A program made the position numbers and the translations under genes. This document shows positions 62,398-64,000 of a DNA stretch of 64,000 bases, in pieces (within the stretch, counting starts at the first letter, position 1; every line of letters begins with the position of its first letter). The notes beneath the pieces are model-generated. The model did no database searches. It worked only from the letters and a program-made list of their open reading frames with translations, and was not told the origin of the DNA. This DNA is from CAVWCQ01 sp963753545 (GTDB lineage: Bacteria; Chloroflexota; Anaerolineae; Aggregatilineales; Aggregatilineaceae): positions 2,728,001 to 2,792,000 of the forward strand of contig CAVWCQ010000008.1 of assembly GCA_963753545.1 (NCBI GenBank), written 5' to 3'.

Positions 62398-64000
62398 ATG
62401 ACAACAACGCAACGCATGCGTCCTGTACGCAGATCTTCTCAAGCACGCCCCATTCGCGCTCCCAGCCGCTGGCGACGGCGGCTGCGTAACCAACTGCGCA
62501 CCATCTTTTCCAGAGGTGATCTCAGCAGTCTGGTGATCACCTGGAGTCTGATGATTGTCACGGCTCTGGCTTTGGATGCGGCGCAGTGGACCCAGGGCTT
62601 AGGAGCGCTGGTCACGGTCAGCTTTTTTGCCGTCGGATTCGGCTTCCTGCTGGCACGCAGCCACTATTCGGAACTGCTGGCCCTGATTCTGAGCAGCGTG
62701 TACAGCCTGGCGGTTGTGATTGGCGTAAACGCGCTCACCGCCATCCACAGCGGAGCGTTGCACAGCCGGGTGTATACTCTGGCCTCCGAATTAGACACCT
62801 GGATCAATGAAGCGCTTGCCGGAAAACAGCCCGCCAATGATGACGTTGCGTTTATTGTGTTCCTCTCGGTGCTGTTCTGGTTCCTGGGGCACAACGCAGC
62901 GTGGCACGTCTTCCGAGTGGATCGGGTATGGCGTGTGATCATTCCGACCGGGCTGGTTTTGATCACGAACCAGTTTTATTATCAGGGCGATCATTCGCTG
63001 GATATCTATCTGGCAGCGTTCGTTTTCCTGTCGCTCCTGCTGCTCATCCGCTCGCACATCGATGCTCGCGAATTTGACTGGTATCTGCACCGCGTCAGTT
63101 TCCCACCTCATGTGCGGCGCGCCTTTTTCCAGGCAGGCGCAGTACTCGCTGTAGTGATTGTCCTGGCGGCGTGGCTCGCCCCCGCTGGCGCAGATGCTAA
63201 GAGTATGGAGCGCCTCAACGATCTGCTTTCTAGCGATCCTTTCATGAAGCTGGCTGACCTGTGGAACCGGCTGTTTTCATCGTTAGAGAGTCAGGGTATC
63301 GCCACAGCCGATTATTACGGCGGCGAAAAATTGCAGTTGAGCGGGGCCATTCAACTGGGCGATGCCCCAGTAATGGTCGTCGAGGCTCCACAGGGGCCGC
63401 GCTACTACTGGCGATCCACGATCTACGACACATACGACTTCAGCACCTGGGAATGGAAGCATATTCGCTCTGTACGCGCTTACACGGAGAATCAAGGGCT
63501 GGAGTTTAATATTGGTGACTCAGTCCCCGGCGCGCGCAGCGAAGTCGATCAGAGATTTAAGCTGCTCATTCGCGCCTCCGAACTCATCTATGCTGCTCCC
63601 CAACCCGTCTACGTCAATGTACCTGTTGAGGCCGAACTCAACTGCCAGGATAGCGTGGGCCGCACCTGTGTAAACGAGGGACGCCCGGCTGATGTTGCCA
63701 TTATTCGCGCACGCGAAGTGCTGCGCAAAGGCGACAGCTATAGTGCCCGATCCTCAATTACCACCGCCAGCGCGACGATGCTGCGTGAAGCAGGAGAACT
63801 GTATCCCGATTGGGTGCTGCGCCAATACCTGCAAGGTGCAAACAATCTATCGCCCCGTGTGCGTGATCTCGCTGCCCAGATTGTCGCCGGAGATGGAGCA
63901 CAGACGCCCTACGACAAGGCACGGGCCATCGAACATTGGCTGCGCACCAATATTCTATACAACGAATCGATCCCAACACCCCCGCAGGACAGTGATCCGA
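62398..64000 (+). CDS. Transglutaminase-like membrane protein (TgpA-like), partial
   Basis: The frame from the ATG at 62398 stays open for 534 codons to the window edge. The N-terminus is very basic (MRPVRRSSQARPIRAPSRWRRRLR), followed by about six TM segments to residue about 260. A long extracytoplasmic region begins there (YYGGEKLQLSGAIQLGDAPVM, YYWRSTIYDTYDFSTWEW). The last part, LSPRVRDLAAQIVAGD then TPYDKARAIEHWLRTNILYNES, is the start of a transglutaminase-like core. TgpA/DUF3488 proteins have this layout. The catalytic Cys, His and Asp lie beyond the window. It is divergent from the lipoprotein esterase gene. Confidence 0.83.
   Translation, partial: MTTTQRMRPVRRSSQARPIRAPSRWRRRLRNQLRTIFSRGDLSSLVITWSLMIVTALALDAAQWTQGLGALVTVSFFAVGFGFLLARSHYSELLALILSSVYSLAVVIGVNALTAIHSGALHSRVYTLASELDTWINEALAGKQPANDDVAFIVFLSVLFWFLGHNAAWHVFRVDRVWRVIIPTGLVLITNQFYYQGDHSLDIYLAAFVFLSLLLLIRSHIDAREFDWYLHRVSFPPHVRRAFFQAGAVLAVVIVLAAWLAPAGADAKSMERLNDLLSSDPFMKLADLWNRLFSSLESQGIATADYYGGEKLQLSGAIQLGDAPVMVVEAPQGPRYYWRSTIYDTYDFSTWEWKHIRSVRAYTENQGLEFNIGDSVPGARSEVDQRFKLLIRASELIYAAPQPVYVNVPVEAELNCQDSVGRTCVNEGRPADVAIIRAREVLRKGDSYSARSSITTASATMLREAGELYPDWVLRQYLQGANNLSPRVRDLAAQIVAGDGAQTPYDKARAIEHWLRTNILYNESIPTPPQDSDP

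Noticed and set aside
1..64000. A defence island, prophage or biosynthetic cluster
   Set aside because: No integrase, phage structural gene, restriction or CRISPR gene, or megasynthase was found; the only mobile DNA seen is the IS605-type pair.

Overview
The window looks like chromosomal DNA of a Chloroflexota bacterium, probably class Anaerolineae. This is inferred from gene content, not from a search. The signs are many envelope proteins with a membrane anchor followed by a Thr/Pro-rich stalk, a very large SARP/BTAD-AAA regulator, an LppX/LprG-type lipoprotein beside an MFS exporter, and moderately GC-rich DNA with dense, mostly housekeeping or envelope genes. No phage, plasmid or defence island was recognised.

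Layout. 1-6566: a truncated membrane protein, an AP-endonuclease-IV-like TIM barrel, an M50B-like membrane protease, then a minus-strand run of M42 peptidase, HAD hydrolase, DsbA-like oxidoreductase, M19 dipeptidase and a small membrane protein. 6702-15297: a minus-strand polysaccharide operon (WecA/MraY-type transferase, sugar epimerase, GT4, asparagine synthase, and a GT4 fused to a polytopic glycosyltransferase). 15411-17898: tsaE, tsaB, rimI and a family-4 uracil-DNA glycosylase. 18015-22836: phosphoesterase, tRNA-Leu, rpsT, an atypical response regulator and an M20 peptidase. 22987-34426: a SARP-type ATPase regulator divergent from a three-gene operon of two divergent protein kinases and a TPR-TM-SH3 protein. 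34428-38827: tRNA-Val and stalked or polytopic envelope proteins. 38970-42635: DUF2804, a solo PLAT domain, GNAT, and homoserine dehydrogenase. 42671-44048: an IS605-type element with tnpB. 44222-49649: metH and a homocysteine methyltransferase/MTHFR fusion. 49765-54463: LprG-like lipoprotein, MFS exporter, receiver-GAF protein and an aspartoacylase-like enzyme. 54498-55213: a gene-free stretch holding a strong promoter, a candidate structured RNA and a small non-autonomous relative of the tnpB element. 55257-60388: a second polysaccharide operon (two Wzz-like proteins, CpsD-like kinase, RmlA, HAD, RmlB). 60551-64000: small proteins, a lipoprotein esterase and a truncated transglutaminase-like membrane protein.

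Functional themes. Two exopolysaccharide operons supply dTDP-sugar synthesis, lipid-linked initiation, glycosyl transfer and chain-length control. Hom, MetH and the Hcy-methyltransferase/MTHFR fusion form a methionine block now split by a tnpB insertion. The kinase/TPR operon and its SARP neighbour look like an envelope-linked signalling module.

Quality. At least ten single-base frame breaks fall inside otherwise intact conserved genes (asnB, uracil-DNA glycosylase twice, tsaB, M20 peptidase, second kinase, CARDB lipoprotein, PLAT, metH, Cof-type HAD). Joining the frames restores family motifs each time, so sequencing or assembly indels are more likely than real decay. Such genes are listed once, over both frames.
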